Source: Leptofilum sp965368765 (GTDB lineage: Bacteria; Chloroflexota; Anaerolineae; Promineifilales; Promineifilaceae). From it: a stretch of 14,759 nucleotides of DNA. The stretch lies in assembly GCA_965368765.1 (NCBI GenBank), contig CBDUOF010000105.1, positions 1 to 14,759 on the forward strand, read 5' to 3'. Every line of letters begins with the position of its first letter. Position 1 is the stretch's first letter. Shown in pieces: positions 13,831 through 14,759 of this stretch. Below the pieces are notes generated by a model. It was not told the origin of the DNA. It made no database searches and worked only from the letters and a program-made list of their open reading frames with translations. The translations under genes were made by a program, and so were the position numbers.

Positions 13831-13858
13831 TTGACACCCGCCTGAATTTTCATATACT
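13831..13858 (+). promoter_or_regulatory. promoter of the tupA-like gene
   Basis: TTGACA (13831-13836), a 16-bp spacer and TATACT (13853-13858) form a near-consensus sigma-70-type promoter just after the ModE-like gene's stop. The predicted transcription start is near 13865, about 53 nt before the ATG at 13918. Confidence 0.7.
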
Positions 13859-13865
13859 CTCACTG

Positions 13866-13888
13866 CGCTATGACAAACCATCATAGCG
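13866..13888. promoter_or_regulatory. 8-7-8 palindrome, candidate ModE-type operator
   Basis: CGCTATGA (13866-13873), 7 bp, TCATAGCG (13881-13888): perfect arms starting at about +1 of the tupA-like promoter. The layout resembles E. coli ModE sites (CGTTATAT-type arms around a short spacer). Its place would give repression. Confidence 0.65.
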
Positions 13889-13917
13889 ACATACCCGATG
13901 ACACAGTGGAGGTCAAG

Positions 13918-14759
13918 ATGTTGAAGAAGTTTTGGCGATTGTTGGTGCTGGGAACGGCCGTTCTCTTTCTGGTGGCGTGTGGGGCTGATGAATCCGCCGT
14001 GCTGCGGCTGGCCACTACCACCAGCACCGACGATTCTGGCTTGCTAGAAGCCATTCTGCCCGATTTTGAAGAACAATTTCATGCCCGCGTAGACGTAGTG
14101 GCCGTCGGCACTGGCCAGGCAATTTCGCTGGGCGAAGCAGGGGATGCAGACGTCATTTTGGTGCACGCGCGCAGCCGTGAAGATGCTTTTGTGGCCGACG
14201 GGCACGGCACCGAGCGGGCTGACGTGATGTACAACGATTTCATCATTGTGGGGCCAGTGGACGACCCGGCAGGCATTCAGGGCCTGGCCCTCGCTTCAGA
14301 TGCGCTGACAGCGATTGCGGCGGCAGAATCTACCTTTGCCTCGCGTGGCGACGACAGCGGCACCCATTCCAAGGAACGTTCGCTGTGGGAAGCGGCCGGA
14401 TTGCCTCACGATCCCGAGACAGAATGGTACAAATCACTGGGGCAAGGCATGGGGGACACGCTGCGCTTTGCCAATGAGAGCAGTGCCTACACCATGACGG
14501 ATCGCGGCACTTTTTTGAGTCAACAGGACAGCCTGCCCAATCTGGCTATCATGGTGGGGGGCAACAGCATTGATGAAAATGAGGACCTATCGCTGTACAA
14601 TCCGTATGGGGTCATTCCGGTGAACCCGGACAAGGGCAACATTAACCATGCGCTGGCTCAGGAGTTTGTGACCTGGCTCACCAGCGTAGAAACACAATCG
14701 ATCATTGCCGAATTTGGCATCGACACCTACGGTCAGCCGCTTTTCTACCCGGATTCGCA
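13918..14759 (+). CDS. tupA: TupA-like tungstate ABC transporter substrate-binding lipoprotein (partial, 3' end beyond window)
   Basis: The frame is open from the ATG at 13918 (GGAGG 5 nt upstream) to the window end, giving 280 residues. A signal peptide (KKFWRLLVLGTAVLFLVAC) ends in a lipobox L-V-A-C with lipidated Cys21, so the protein is anchored outside the membrane. The mature part follows the TupA pattern: LRLATTTSTDDSGLLEAILP, DVVAVGTGQAISLGEAGDAD, VMYNDFIIVGP and FASRGDDSGTHSKE. These include the TTST and SRGDDSGTH oxyanion-site stretches that separate tungstate binders (TupA/WtpA side) from ModA. It should feed a TupBC permease/ATPase beyond the window. Only the last few residues appear to be missing. 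Molybdate as ligand is not excluded. It is placed with a ModE-type regulator. Confidence 0.92.
   Translation, partial: MLKKFWRLLVLGTAVLFLVACGADESAVLRLATTTSTDDSGLLEAILPDFEEQFHARVDVVAVGTGQAISLGEAGDADVILVHARSREDAFVADGHGTERADVMYNDFIIVGPVDDPAGIQGLALASDALTAIAAAESTFASRGDDSGTHSKERSLWEAAGLPHDPETEWYKSLGQGMGDTLRFANESSAYTMTDRGTFLSQQDSLPNLAIMVGGNSIDENEDLSLYNPYGVIPVNPDKGNINHALAQEFVTWLTSVETQSIIAEFGIDTYGQPLFYPDS

Larger units (their letters stand above)
559..13961. repeat. dispersed family of the octamer palindrome ACGGCCGT (23 copies)
   Basis: Copies begin at 559, 1072, 2391, 2547, 2856, 3305, 3848, 4670, 5230, 6045, 6432, 7691, 8699, 9028, 9056, 9369, 9887, 10801, 11912, 12830, 13175, 13784 and 13954. TCGGCCGT variants lie near 2583, 3671, 3983, 5826 and 6882. 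About 0.2-0.4 copies would be expected by chance in this length. Twenty-two are in genes (read T-A-V 15 times, G-R 4, R-P 3) and one is in a promoter spacer. The span given covers the family, not one continuous element. Confidence 0.9.

Noticed and set aside
1..14759. CRISPR arrays, tRNA or rRNA genes, insertion sequences, phage genes
   Set aside because: No spaced direct repeats, cloverleaf, rRNA stretch, transposase or phage protein could be recognised.

Overview
The window looks like chromosomal DNA from an uncultured-type bacterium, most likely Chloroflexota (Anaerolineae-like). That guess rests on the mix of gene families and on the style of the spacers, and no rRNA, tRNA or marker gene is present to confirm it. 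Coding density is high. Many genes overlap by ATGA or TAATG, and Shine-Dalgarno sites are mostly GGAG/GGAGG.

Left block (about 37-9776, all minus strand, transcribed right to left): a TTGACA-17-GATAAT promoter at 9876-9904 precedes a FAD subunit and a 2Fe-2S subunit of a molybdenum hydroxylase (CO/xanthine dehydrogenase type). A four-helix-bundle (23S IVP/S23-like) gene sits between these two and is bounded by a perfect 16-bp inverted repeat. An amidase-signature hydrolase, an SGNH-hydrolase lipoprotein and a left-handed beta-helix acyltransferase-like protein follow. Next come FdrA/AllF, a VapBC toxin-antitoxin pair with its own promoter, a DUF1116 (AllG/YlbE-like) protein, a small membrane protein and an LCM/TcmP-type methyltransferase. 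AllF and AllG homologues are subunits of oxamate carbamoyltransferase in E. coli, so with the Mo-hydroxylase subunits and the amidase the block may serve purine/ureide or other nitrogen-compound breakdown. The Mo-binding large subunit and the AllH subunit are not in the window.

Right block (9997-14759, plus strand): a CaiB/BaiF CoA-transferase is transcribed divergently from the left block. It is followed by a repeat-rich spacer, a small DUF4177-like protein and a thiolase-family protein with Thr at the nucleophile Cys position. Then come an MmcQ/YjbR protein overlapping a ModE-type HTH-only regulator, and the start of a TupA-like tungstate-binding lipoprotein that runs off the end. The tupA promoter carries an 8-7-8 palindrome directly after the -10 box that resembles a ModE operator. 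Mo/W uptake control thus lies close to genes for a Mo enzyme.

The strongest unexplained signal is the octamer palindrome ACGGCCGT, found 23 times by eye in 14.8 kb (less than one expected). It occurs in all three reading phases of genes on both strands, once in a promoter spacer, and resembles a highly iterated palindrome such as cyanobacterial HIP1. Several spacers also hold hairpin-forming repeats built from related short words. No CRISPR array, IS element, tRNA or rRNA was seen.
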